DNA of 33,962 nucleotides, taken from contig DBCR01000077.1 in the NCBI GenBank assembly GCA_002293125.1, positions 1 to 33,962 on the forward strand. Reading direction: 5' to 3'. The translations under genes were made by a program, and so were the position numbers. The notes beneath the pieces were generated by a model. That model saw nothing but the letters and a program-made list of their open reading frames with translations. It was not told the DNA's origin and did no database searches. The stretch is from Opitutia bacterium UBA953 (GTDB lineage Bacteria > Verrucomicrobiota > Verrucomicrobiia > Opitutales > UBA953). This document shows, in pieces, positions 24,850 through 32,527 of the stretch (positions are counted from its first letter, which is position 1; every line of letters starts with the position of its first letter).

Positions 24850-26448
24850 ATGACGACGAAGCAACCTGACGGCTGGAGCTCTAAATTAGGCGTCATCATG
24901 GCCGTCGCCGGCAGTGCCGTCGGACTAGGCAACTTCCTCCGCTTTCCCGGCCTCGTCGCCGATAAGGAGACCGGGGGCGGCGCCTTCCTCATCGCCTACT
25001 TCATCTCCCTACTTGTCGTCGGCCTCCCGATCTGCTGGGTCGAGTGGACGCTGGGACGTTTCGGGGGTACGCAGGGGTTCAATTCCTCCCCAGGCATCTT
25101 CCACGCCATCATCCGGAAACCTTGGGGTAAATACGTCGGCCTCCTCGGTTTCATCATCCCCGTCGGCGTCTACTTCTATTACGTCGTCATCGAGTCGTGG
25201 TGCCTGGGCTATGCCTGGAGCAGCTTCACCGGTGGACTCGACCTCGGTAAAGACCCGAAGGCCTACGCCGACGCCTTCGCCGCGTTCACCGGCCTCAAGG
25301 CCGACGGCGCCGTCCTCGGGCTCGGTACGCCGTTCCTGTTCTTCATCGGCGTGTTCATCCTGAACTTCGTCATCATCTACCGCGGCCTCTCCAAGGGCAT
25401 CGAGTTCATCTGTAACTGGGGCATGCCACTCCTGATCGCCATCGCCCTCATCCTGCTGGTCCGCGTGCTGACGCTCGGCACGCCCGACCCGACGAAGCCG
25501 GAGCTCAGCGTCTGGAATGGCCTCGGCTACATGTGGAACCCGCACGACATCTCGAACGGCCTCTCCAATCCGGCCGTATGGCTCAAGGCGGCCTCGCAGG
25601 TCTTCTTCACGCTCTCCGTCGGCTTCGGGGTCATCATCACCTACGCCAGCTATCTCAAGAAGAACGATGACGTCGTCCTCAGCGGCCTGACCGCCACCGC
25701 CGCCAACGAGTTCTGCGAAGTCGGCCTCGGCGGCATGATCACCGTCCCTGCCGCTTTCGCCTTCCTCGGCGCCTCGGCCGTCGCCGGCGGTACCTTCGCC
25801 CTCGGCTTCAACGTGCTGCCGCAGGTCTTCGCGGGCATGCCCTACGGACATCTCTTCGGCGGCCTCTTCTTCACCCTGCTCTTCATCGCCGCGGTGACTT
25901 CCTCGCTTTCGATGCTCCAGCCTGGCATCGCCTTTCTTGAAGAAGGCCTCGGACTGGATCGCCCCGGCTCCGTGGCGCTGCTCGGACTGATCACCGCAGT
26001 CGGCTGCACGCTCGTCGTCTATTTCAGCGAAGGCCTGAAAGCGCTCTCGACGGTCGACTTCTGGATCGGCGACATCGGCATCTTCCTGCAAGGGACCATC
26101 CTGATCTATGTCTTCAACTTCGCCTTCGGCACCGAACGCGGTTGGTCGGAGGCCCACCACGGCGCCGACATCCGTATCCCCCGGATCTTCAAGTTCATCC
26201 TCCGCTGGATTTCGCCGACGTTCCTCACCGCCATTTTCCTGATGTTCGTGCTCAAGAACGTCGCCGGCTGGAATCTCTCGTTCACCGCCCCGGTCTTCGC
26301 GCCGACCGACCCGATCCTCGACCTAATCGGCGGCCCCGGCCACCCCGCCAGCGGCGTCGCGCGCCTGACGGCCTTCTTCCTCCTGCTCTTCGCCGGCTTC
26401 TCGGCGCTAATGATTCATCGAGCCGGCAAACGCTGGGACGCCCGCTAA
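24850..26448 (+). CDS. Sodium:neurotransmitter symporter (NSS/SNF) family amino-acid transporter
   Basis: The protein has 532 aa with about 11-12 hydrophobic helices. The first helix carries the signature GVIMAVAGSAVGLGNFLRFP, including the unwound GxGN region that contacts sodium and substrate in LeuT-type transporters. The neighbouring GGGAFLIAYF and a VFFTLSVGFGVIITYASY segment are also typical. It should import an amino acid with sodium across the inner membrane. The 51-aa gene 18 bases downstream encodes a one-helix protein like the small subunits of two-component NSS importers (MetP/MetS), so this is probably the large subunit of such a pair. Substrate is not certain; methionine or alanine is plausible by analogy. 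Confidence 0.93.
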   Translation: MTTKQPDGWSSKLGVIMAVAGSAVGLGNFLRFPGLVADKETGGGAFLIAYFISLLVVGLPICWVEWTLGRFGGTQGFNSSPGIFHAIIRKPWGKYVGLLGFIIPVGVYFYYVVIESWCLGYAWSSFTGGLDLGKDPKAYADAFAAFTGLKADGAVLGLGTPFLFFIGVFILNFVIIYRGLSKGIEFICNWGMPLLIAIALILLVRVLTLGTPDPTKPELSVWNGLGYMWNPHDISNGLSNPAVWLKAASQVFFTLSVGFGVIITYASYLKKNDDVVLSGLTATAANEFCEVGLGGMITVPAAFAFLGASAVAGGTFALGFNVLPQVFAGMPYGHLFGGLFFTLLFIAAVTSSLSMLQPGIAFLEEGLGLDRPGSVALLGLITAVGCTLVVYFSEGLKALSTVDFWIGDIGIFLQGTILIYVFNFAFGTERGWSEAHHGADIRIPRIFKFILRWISPTFLTAIFLMFVLKNVAGWNLSFTAPVFAPTDPILDLIGGPGHPASGVARLTAFFLLLFAGFSALMIHRAGKRWDAR

Positions 26449-26466
26449 CCCTCCGAACTTACGACC

Positions 26467-26622
26467 ATGACAACCGCTGGACTTCTCTTCATGCTCATCT
26501 CGGTGGGCGCGGTGACCATCCTCTTCGTCTGGTGCCTCGTCAAGGTGCTCACGGGCAAGAAGAACCCCGAGCACCTCGCGCACGTCGAACCGGTCGAGAC
26601 CAAGGATCTCGACCGTCGCTGA
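26467..26622 (+). CDS. Small single-helix subunit of NSS transporter (MetS-like)
   Basis: This 51-aa protein has one hydrophobic helix (about residues 4-28, LLFMLISVGAVTILFVWCLV) followed by a charged tail (LTGKKNPEHLAHVEPVETKD). The gene lies 18 bases after the NSS transporter on the same strand. Size, topology and position match the MetS-type small subunits (methionine/alanine importer small subunit family), which are needed for activity of MetP in Corynebacterium glutamicum. Its stop lies 6 bases from the stop of the convergent gene at 26629. It is a true gene despite its small size, supported by context more than by sequence motif. Confidence 0.8.
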   Translation: MTTAGLLFMLISVGAVTILFVWCLVKVLTGKKNPEHLAHVEPVETKDLDRR

Positions 26623-26628
26623 GCCGGC

Positions 26629-28236
26629 TTACTTCTTCGCCGGGGCGAGCTCCTGCCGCGTGGCGATGGGCACGTAGCCGATCTCGAGTCCCTTGGGCGG
26701 GGCGAGGACCTGCGCGGGGTCGAGCGCGGCGAGCTTGCCGACGGTGGGAGGCGCGAGGTATTCGCGATCCTTGGTCCAGGTGCGGTGCAGCTTCTCGACC
26801 TTGACCTGCAGGGCTTCGCGCTCGGCCGGCGTCAGGTCGGCGTTGAGGATGGCGGGCTGATCGGCGAAGCGGTACCAGTAATAGGTCACGACGCTGCCGT
26901 CGCCGAGGAAGGCTTGGAACGGTCCGGCCTTGGGGCCAGGAATCTTCCAGGTCGTCTTTTCCCCCGGCTGGGTCTCCCGCGGTAACTGCGGCTTTTCCAC
27001 CGGGGGCTCGAAACTCATCTGCGCCAAGCCAGTCGCGGCCGGGACCTCGGTGGCCTTCACCGGCGTCCACTGCCCGTTCTTCCCGCCGGTACCGAAGCGA
27101 TAATACTGCGGCAGCGTCACAAGACCGGGCGTCGTGCGCGAGACGACTTCGTCGTTCCACTTGTAGCCATAGGTCATCGGATCCGGGGAATGCGGCGTGG
27201 CGAAGGATTTCCAAGCGAGCCCTGGCTTGGCCTCCCGCTTGGTGCCCTGCTTGTAGATGCTCCAGGTCGAGCCGCCATTGTTCTTGAAGTTCTGGATGAA
27301 CGCGCCGGCGGGATTGACCGCGCCGCTCGCCACCGGGCCGCCGTCGAACCAGGCTTTCACGCCGTCGTACATCGCCCGACGGTCGTAAGACGTCAGCCGA
27401 TGCAGCACGACAGTGGTGCCATCGGTGCCGACCGGAAAGGATGTCGGCGCGACGCGCGCATAGGTCGCGCCTTTGTCGTCCGTGGCCTGCGCGGCGGGCA
27501 CATACTGGGTCTCCATCTGGAAATGCTTGTTCGGATCGGAGCCACGGGAATCGAGCATCTGGCCGGCGACGGCCGGATTACGGAGAGCCGCGCGCGACCA
27601 GAAGTTCGGCGTGAAGAAACAGACCGGGCCCTTGAAGTTCGACGAGTTGAGGAAGAGCGTCCAGCAGTTGTCGCCCGTAGGCACGTCCTTGCCTTCGGTC
27701 TTCGTCTTGGCCTGGGCGAACGGCATCGGCAGGTAACCATAGCCGAAGAGCTCGCCATTGACGCCCTGCTTCAAGTTGAGGCCGTCGAGCGGGAAGAGCA
27801 GCCAAGGCGTCAGCTGAGCCACGCCGTAGAGCCCGCGCGGATCTTCCCAGGTGCCGCGTCCATAGCCCGGCCCGTTGGCGATGTCGTAGAAATTCACGCC
27901 GACGCCACCCATGATGAACTTCGGCGTCGTCGTCGGGAAACGCGTGTCACGCCACCAGCCGAGGCCGCCTTCGATGTCGTTATAAAGATCCTTGGGTTTC
28001 GCATCCTTAGGATACTGCGGATGCATCCAAGTGCCGAAGAGGCCGGTCTGGAAGCGATGTCCGGGGTATTGATTCAAGAGCGGCCAAGCGGCGGCGTAGA
28101 TCGAGAAGCCGGCGTCGTAGGTCTCCGGCACGCGCTCAGTCGGCACGAGGAGGTAGCCGGCCATCTCGACCTTCTGTGGGGCAGCAGGAAGCGTCGCTGC
28201 CATCAGGCAGGCGACCAAGAGTGCGGGGGGGCGCAT
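26629..28236 (-). CDS. Secreted protein of unknown function
   Basis: The protein has 535 aa. The ATG at 28236 begins a signal peptide (PPALLVACLMAATLPAAPQ); a start 12 codons upstream would put charged residues before it. I do not recognise the family. The mature protein is rich in Trp, Tyr, Phe and Gly in its first half (GGLGWWRDTRFPTTTPKF, GVGVNFYDIANGPGYGRG), without Cys-pair, haem or classical hydrolase motifs, and contains a mid-protein FNGL-free region with several Asp/Asn turns. The last 60 residues are charged and probably helical (TPAEREALQVKVEKLHRTW). Composition suggests a beta-rich extracytoplasmic protein, perhaps binding a ligand or polymer. It is alone on the minus strand, convergent with the transporter pair and divergent from aspS. 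Confidence 0.7.
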   Translation of the reverse strand: MRPPALLVACLMAATLPAAPQKVEMAGYLLVPTERVPETYDAGFSIYAAAWPLLNQYPGHRFQTGLFGTWMHPQYPKDAKPKDLYNDIEGGLGWWRDTRFPTTTPKFIMGGVGVNFYDIANGPGYGRGTWEDPRGLYGVAQLTPWLLFPLDGLNLKQGVNGELFGYGYLPMPFAQAKTKTEGKDVPTGDNCWTLFLNSSNFKGPVCFFTPNFWSRAALRNPAVAGQMLDSRGSDPNKHFQMETQYVPAAQATDDKGATYARVAPTSFPVGTDGTTVVLHRLTSYDRRAMYDGVKAWFDGGPVASGAVNPAGAFIQNFKNNGGSTWSIYKQGTKREAKPGLAWKSFATPHSPDPMTYGYKWNDEVVSRTTPGLVTLPQYYRFGTGGKNGQWTPVKATEVPAATGLAQMSFEPPVEKPQLPRETQPGEKTTWKIPGPKAGPFQAFLGDGSVVTYYWYRFADQPAILNADLTPAEREALQVKVEKLHRTWTKDREYLAPPTVGKLAALDPAQVLAPPKGLEIGYVPIATRQELAPAKK

Positions 28237-28290
28237 GGGGAGACTTAAGCCCCGAGACGGCATCCTGCCCACCCGAAACGATGGGCGCTT

Positions 28291-28311
28291 GGCGGTAAGC
28301 GGTTTGCGGTC
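28291..28311 (+). repeat. Three tandem NGCGGTN heptamers
   Basis: GGCGGTA, AGCGGTT and TGCGGTC follow one another without gaps. The word is the same as in the arms of the 24661-24780 element. A short complementary pair further on (GGTCGGA at 28309-28315 and TCCGACC at 28341-28347) may be a degenerate second arm. It lies in the divergent gap between the unknown secreted protein and aspS. Confidence 0.5.
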
Positions 28312-28361
28312 GGACGTGCGCAGTCAACCTGCCCTCATGCTCCGACCATCTTTCTGCGAAC

Positions 28362-28388
28362 GGCCGACCAAGGATGGTCTGCCCTACC
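28362..28388 (-). repeat. REP-like hairpin with GTAG head (minus orientation)
   Basis: On the minus strand this reads GGTAG, then GGCAGACCA, loop TCCT, then TGGTCGGCC: a 9-bp stem with one mismatch. Head, stem start (GGC) and loop start (TCC) match the first hairpin at 21326-21351. It is the third member of the family in the window and lies upstream of the aspS promoter. Confidence 0.6.
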
Positions 28389-28430
28389 CCTGAAAAGCCC
28401 AGCCCTAGCCCTGTCCCTCCCAATTGGGCT

Positions 28431-28460
28431 TTGACTAGGGTTTTCCCCGTCCGTTAACCA
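28431..28460 (+). promoter_or_regulatory. aspS: Candidate aspS promoter
   Basis: TTGACT (28431-28436) is followed after 17 bases by TTAACC (28454-28459), or after 18 by TAACCA. This is nearly the same pair as at the tRNA-Pro promoter. It would give a leader of roughly 25 bases before the ATG at 28491. Just upstream, AAGCCCA and TGGGCTT could pair around a C-rich stretch, which may be incidental. Confidence 0.5.
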
Positions 28461-28490
28461 TACCCCTCGATTCCGTCCGTCCACGACCCC

Positions 28491-30287
28491 ATGAAACGCA
28501 CCCATACCTGCAACGCCCTCCGCCCCGCCGACGCCGGCCAGACCGTGACCCTCGTGGGTTGGGTCGACACCAAGCGCGACCTCGGCGGCGTGACCTTCGT
28601 CGACCTCCGCGACCGCGAAGGGATGACCCAGGTGGTCTTCAATCCAGGCTCCGACGGCATCCAGGAAATCGCCCAGCGCCTGAAGACGGAATCCGTCATC
28701 GAGATCACCGGTAAGGTCCGCGCCCGCTCGGCCGAGACCATCAACGCCAAGCTCGCCTCGGGCAGCATCGAAATCGCCGCCGAAAGCCTGACCGTCCACA
28801 ACATCTGTGCCGACCTGCCGTTCCCGATGGACGACGATAAGGCCGACAAGGTGAACGAAGACCTCCGCCTCGAATACCGCTTCCTCGACCTCCGTCGCCC
28901 GCGTAATATCGGCCTCCTCAAGCTCCGCGCCAAGGCCGCCCGCGCCATCCGCGCCGAGCTCGACAGCCAGGACTTCCTCGAGATCGAGACCCCGACCCTG
29001 TTCAAGAGCACCCCGGAAGGCGCCCGCGAGTTCCTCGTGCCGAGCCGCACCAACCCCGGCGAATTCTACGCCCTCACGCAGTCCCCGCAGCAGTACAAGC
29101 AGATGCTCATGGTGGCCGGCGTCGAACGCTACTACCAGATGGCCCGCTGCTACCGCGACGAGGACCTCCGCGCCGACCGCCAGCCGGAGTTCACGCAGGT
29201 CGACTTGGAGATGTCCTTCATCGACCGCGAGGACATGTACAAGCTGATCGAAGGCATCCTCAAGCGCACCTGGAAGGAAACCCTCGGCATCGACATCCCG
29301 ACGCCCTTCCCGCGCATGGCTTACCAGGAAGCGATGGACCGCTTCGGCATCGACAAGCCGGACACCCGCTTCGGCATGGAGATCCAGGACCTGACGGCCC
29401 TATTCAAGAACTCCTCCTTCAAGGTCTTCAACGGCGCCGCCAACACCCCGGGCTCCGTCGTCCGCGCGATCAACGCCAAGGGTCTCGCCGACATCACCCA
29501 GGGCGAGCTCACCAACTTCGAGACCATCGCCAAGAGCCAGGGCGCCAAGGGCCTCGCGTTCATCAAGTGCGAAGCGGGCGAATGGAAGTCGCCGATCGTG
29601 AAGTTCTTCTCCGACGAGGAGAAAGCCGCGCTGAAGCAGCAGCTCAACATCGAGGACGGAGACATCGTCTTCTTCGCCGCCGCCCCTTGGTCGCAGGCTT
29701 CGACCATCCTCGGTCGTATCCGCCTCGAGTCCTCCTTCCTCCTCAAGGCCCGCGGTCGCCTGACCCTCCCGGCCAACCAGTACAACTTCCTCTGGGTCAT
29801 CGAATTCCCGCTGATGCTATGGGACGAAGAAGAGAAGCGCTACCTTTCCGCCCACCACCCGTTCACCGCTCCGGTCGTCGAGGACGAGCCTCTGCTCGCC
29901 ACCGATCCCGCCAAAGTGCGCGGCCAGCATTACGACATCGTCCTCAACGGCGTCGAACTCGGCGGCGGCTCGATCCGTATCCATAACCCGGCCGTCCAGA
30001 AGCGCGTCTTCGAAGACATCCTGAAGATCCCCCAGGACCTCGTGGAAAGCCGCTTCGGCTACATGCTCAAGGCCTTCTCCTACGGCGCCCCGCCCCACGG
30101 CGGCATCGCCCTCGGTTTCGACCGCGTGGTCGCCATGCTCGCCGGCCGCTCCTCGATCCGCGACATCCTCGCCTTCCCGAAGAACCAGAACGGCCGCGAC
30201 CTGATGGCCGACTGCCCGAGCCCCGTCGCTCCGAAGCAGCTGCGCGACCTGCGCATCCGCCTCGTGGAAGACGAGCCGAAGGCCTGA
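28491..30287 (+). CDS. aspS: Aspartyl-tRNA synthetase
   Basis: The protein has 598 aa, the usual length for the bacterial type. The N-terminal anticodon-binding OB domain begins with TLVGWVDTKRDLGGVTFVDLRDREG. The class II catalytic domain shows motif 2 around residues 219-224 (RCYRDE, continuing DLRADRQPEFTQVD) and motif 3 as ALGFDR (G542-R545). Between them lies the ~120-residue GAD insertion characteristic of bacterial AspRS. It charges tRNA-Asp with aspartate in the cytosol; whether it also charges tRNA-Asn cannot be judged from the window. It is monocistronic by appearance: own promoter candidate, then an intrinsic terminator 21 bases after the stop. Confidence 0.98.
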   Translation: MKRTHTCNALRPADAGQTVTLVGWVDTKRDLGGVTFVDLRDREGMTQVVFNPGSDGIQEIAQRLKTESVIEITGKVRARSAETINAKLASGSIEIAAESLTVHNICADLPFPMDDDKADKVNEDLRLEYRFLDLRRPRNIGLLKLRAKAARAIRAELDSQDFLEIETPTLFKSTPEGAREFLVPSRTNPGEFYALTQSPQQYKQMLMVAGVERYYQMARCYRDEDLRADRQPEFTQVDLEMSFIDREDMYKLIEGILKRTWKETLGIDIPTPFPRMAYQEAMDRFGIDKPDTRFGMEIQDLTALFKNSSFKVFNGAANTPGSVVRAINAKGLADITQGELTNFETIAKSQGAKGLAFIKCEAGEWKSPIVKFFSDEEKAALKQQLNIEDGDIVFFAAAPWSQASTILGRIRLESSFLLKARGRLTLPANQYNFLWVIEFPLMLWDEEEKRYLSAHHPFTAPVVEDEPLLATDPAKVRGQHYDIVLNGVELGGGSIRIHNPAVQKRVFEDILKIPQDLVESRFGYMLKAFSYGAPPHGGIALGFDRVVAMLAGRSSIRDILAFPKNQNGRDLMADCPSPVAPKQLRDLRIRLVEDEPKA

Positions 30288-30308
30288 GCCCTCGCAGGCA
30301 CCCGACGA

Positions 30309-30333
30309 AAGGCACGCGCAAGCGTGCCTTTTT
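30309..30333 (+). terminator. Intrinsic terminator of aspS
   Basis: AAGGCACGC, loop GCAA, GCGTGCCTT form a perfect 9-bp stem (30309-30330), followed by a T run to 30333. Distance from the aspS stop is 21 bases. Confidence 0.92.
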
Positions 30334-30389
30334 GTTGGACCGGGATTTAGCCTTCCCCCGCAAGGACGGGCACCCTATTGCCTTCAGCC

Positions 30390-30812
30390 ATGTCCGACGC
30401 TTCGCCTTCTCCCACCCCTGCCCCGCACGTCGTCGGCCAAGGTTACGAGTTCGATGAAGTCCGCGCGTTCCTCGGCGGCGACCCGAAGCCCCCGAACTTC
30501 GTCATCCATAAAGGCACCGAGGTCATCGGCGTCTGCCTAGGCCTCGGCTGGAATCCGCGCGCCGACAGCGAACCGTGCGAAGTCTGGGTCGGCCGCAAGG
30601 GCGACCAAGCCAAGTGGGGCATCCGCCTTGCTGAAACGCGCGGGCCCCTGCCGGTCTATGTCCGTCGCACCGAAGGCGGTAAATGGTTCTATAATGGCCT
30701 CTTCGAAGTGACGAGCCACACGACCGACCCGGCGATCATCCGCCCGCGCCTCCTGCCGCCGAAGATCGTGGCGATCGCCCAGCTGGTCTTCCTCAAGCGC
30801 TGCGCTGCCTGA
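30390..30812 (+). CDS. Unknown small cytosolic protein, possible SRA-like fold
   Basis: The protein has 140 aa with no signal peptide. The ATG at 30390 is preferred to the TTG at 30378. I cannot assign it firmly. The order of segments YEFDEVRAFLGG, FVIHKGTEVIGVCLG, NP-A at 51-54, EVWVGRKG and PLPVYVRRTEGGKWFYNGLFEV, ending with an aliphatic strand, recalls the SRA-like domains that flip and read modified bases in some restriction enzymes, where a closing strand with Trp/Tyr and Gly is typical. This is a fold-level impression only. The stop is 5 bases before a gene for a VF530-type DNA-binding protein, so the two are probably co-expressed. That context also points to nucleic acid. Confidence 0.6.
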   Translation: MSDASPSPTPAPHVVGQGYEFDEVRAFLGGDPKPPNFVIHKGTEVIGVCLGLGWNPRADSEPCEVWVGRKGDQAKWGIRLAETRGPLPVYVRRTEGGKWFYNGLFEVTSHTTDPAIIRPRLLPPKIVAIAQLVFLKRCAA

Positions 30813-30817
30813 ACGCC

Positions 30818-31063
30818 ATGCCCGACGAACGTCCCCCTCACCGCGATCCTCTGCACGGCGTGACCCTGCAGAAGCTCCTCGAGTCGATGGTCGCAAAATA
30901 CGGCTGGCAGGAACTCGCCCACCGCATCCCGATCCGCTGCTTCATGTTCGACCCGACGATCAAGTCGTCGCTCACCTTCCTGCGTAAGACCCCTTGGGCT
31001 CGCGAGAAGCTCGAGAACTGGTACGTCGGCGACGTCCGCAAGTCCCAAGGCTTCGGACTTTAG
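30818..31063 (+). CDS. VF530-type (DUF2132) DNA-binding protein
   Basis: The protein has 81 aa. The segments DPLHGVTLQKLLESMVAKYGW, HRIPIRCFMFDPTIKSSLTF and LRKTPWAREKLENWY cover the whole VF530/DUF2132 family pattern, a compact helical fold described as DNA-binding. The target and cellular role are not known. It follows the unknown 140-aa gene by 5 bases and is the last gene before a convergent sialidase-like gene, from which an unusual octamer repeat element separates it. Confidence 0.93.
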   Translation: MPDERPPHRDPLHGVTLQKLLESMVAKYGWQELAHRIPIRCFMFDPTIKSSLTFLRKTPWAREKLENWYVGDVRKSQGFGL

Positions 31064-31067
31064 GAAA

Positions 31068-31163
31068 GTTGATCGGTTGAACAGTTGGCCCGTTGGCCAG
31101 AAGAAGGCCCATCCAAGCCAGTCATGATGAGCATCCCTTCGGCCCTCCGGTCAACGGGTCAAC
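31068..31163. repeat. Inverted intergenic element with tandem GTTGNNCN octamers
   Basis: The left arm is four adjoining octamers GTTGATCG, GTTGAACA, GTTGGCCC, GTTGGCCA (31068-31099). The right arm (31148-31163), read on the minus strand, is GTTGACCC then GTTGACCG. The element fills the 110-base gap between two convergent genes (VF530 protein and sialidase-like protein). No T-tract is present, so simple termination is not evident. Confidence 0.6.
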
Positions 31164-31173
31164 CGGCCCTCGC

Positions 31174-32301
31174 TCATTGACCGATCTTCCACTTCGCCTG
31201 GCGGAGCACGGCCTTGCCCGCGGCCTTCTGGAATTCATACCAGAGGGTGAGCAGCGTGCCGTCGGCGAGTTCGACCGTCGCAGGATAGCCGAGGTCGTAG
31301 CCTTCGCCGTCAGCGGAGATGGTCAGCGGTTCGCTCCAGGTCCGGCCTTGGTCCGCACTGATGCGCGCCTGATTGCCAAAGGGCTTGCGACGATGGCCGT
31401 AAGTCATGAGCAGCCGGCCATCCTTGAGCTTGAGCAGATGCGAAGGCAGGCCCCAGACATCGATCGCCTTCGGCACGGTCCAGGTCTTGCCGCCATCGGC
31501 CGATTCGGTCTGCAGCGTGGTGCCGACGTCGGGTTTGTTATGATTACGGATCTGGGCGACGATGCGCCCGTCGTCCGTCTCGATCGCGAAGAGTTCGTGA
31601 TAGCCCTTCTTCACTTCGTCTCCAGGCCGCGTCGGAATCTCGCTCAGCCAGGTCCAGGTAAGGCCGTCGTCCTTCGATTCGGCCACGCCGATTCGACCCT
31701 CCGGCTTCCAAAGCTCCTTACCGACGTAAAGAAGGCGACCGTCCTTCAGCTGCGTCGGGCCATGCGGGCTGTTGACGATCGTCGGGATGGGCGGGGACCA
31801 GGTCTTGCCGCCGTCGGTCGAACGGAGCACCCACTCGCCGAGCTGCGCCCGGCGCTCCTCGGCCGTCAGGCGGTCCTGCGCGGCTTTCCAGCGGGCCTGC
31901 CGTTCCGGCGTCTGCTTGGCGATCAGGCCACGGTCCTCGTAGGCCAGCGACGTGAAGGTCGTGACGAGCAAGGTCCCCTTGGCGGTCTCCATCACGCCGC
32001 TGTCGCGGTCGTCGATCGGACCGTCGAGGAGCACGCGCGGATAGGTCCAGGTCGCGCCGCCATCCTTGGAGGTCATCGCCTTCACCTGTCCGAGCGGGCA
32101 GACATGGCCGTCGCGGCCGCCGGACCACGTGACCCAGAGTTCACCATTGGCGCGGCGCGCGAGCGTCGACCAGCCGGCATAGGGCTCTTCCGGCGGGGTG
32201 ATGGTCTTCGTCTCAAGGACCTGTGCGGTCTGCGCGCCGAGCGCGGCGGCCATGAGCAAAGGCCAGAAACGACGGAGGCACGAACCAGGGGTAGGATTCA
32301 T
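31174..32301 (-). CDS. Secreted BNR-repeat sialidase-like protein (exo-alpha-sialidase family fold)
   Basis: The protein has 375 aa. A signal peptide covers residues ~1-23 (LRRFWPLLMAAALGAQ). Five Asp boxes of the form SxDxGxTW occur at 78-85, 161-168, 209-216, 267-274 and 315-322, showing a six-bladed beta-propeller. Possible active-site Arg and Asp residues include those in DDRDSG near 97-102 and in GHRRKP near 302-307. The classic FRIP motif of true sialidases is not obvious, so the substrate may be another glycosidic or glycan ligand. AAAGGA directly abuts the ATG at 32301, and TATCAT lies a few bases further upstream as a possible -10. It is the only glycan-hydrolase-like fold in the window and lies far from the sulfatases. 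Confidence 0.85.
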   Translation of the reverse strand: MNPTPGSCLRRFWPLLMAAALGAQTAQVLETKTITPPEEPYAGWSTLARRANGELWVTWSGGRDGHVCPLGQVKAMTSKDGGATWTYPRVLLDGPIDDRDSGVMETAKGTLLVTTFTSLAYEDRGLIAKQTPERQARWKAAQDRLTAEERRAQLGEWVLRSTDGGKTWSPPIPTIVNSPHGPTQLKDGRLLYVGKELWKPEGRIGVAESKDDGLTWTWLSEIPTRPGDEVKKGYHELFAIETDDGRIVAQIRNHNKPDVGTTLQTESADGGKTWTVPKAIDVWGLPSHLLKLKDGRLLMTYGHRRKPFGNQARISADQGRTWSEPLTISADGEGYDLGYPATVELADGTLLTLWYEFQKAAGKAVLRQAKWKIGQ

Positions 32302-32493
32302 TCCTTTCTAATAAATGATACCCACTGCCCCCGCAACCCCTTACCCACCCATTCCTAAGGGACCTCAGAACCTCGACTCGCACGTTCATCGAGTTACGGC
32401 ATCTCCGCGCCACCAGCCTTGGTGAAGGGGTGAAGGTCTTCATGCGGAGCCTATGAAAGCAAAGGCCCCGCCACCGCTGGCCCATCCCCGAGG

Positions 32494-32521
32494 TGGACAG
32501 GCCGAGGCTTATCGCTAGGGT
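32494..32521 (+). promoter_or_regulatory. rcnA: Candidate rcnA promoter with very short leader
   Basis: TGGACA (32494-32499) is followed after 16 bases by TAGGGT (32516-32521), 6 bases before the ATG at 32528. The geometry is the same as before sulfatase 4 and again predicts a leaderless mRNA. The remaining ~190 bases back to 32302 show no gene. Confidence 0.35.
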
Positions 32522-32527
32522 GCCGGC

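Noticed and set aside
31068..31163. CRISPR array
   Set aside because: Units are 8 bases, adjacent without spacers, and no cas genes are near. No CRISPR-like repeat-spacer pattern was seen anywhere in the window.
31093..32358. 421-aa plus-strand frame opposite the sialidase-like gene
   Set aside because: The minus frame has a signal peptide and five Asp boxes; the plus frame has Arg-rich shadow composition and no domain.
32302..32360. RcnR/CsoR operator or metal riboswitch upstream of rcnA
   Set aside because: There is a C-tract (ACTGCCCCCGCA) near 32325, but without the flanking TAC/GTA dyad. It lies nearer the sialidase start than rcnA, and no riboswitch fold can be drawn.
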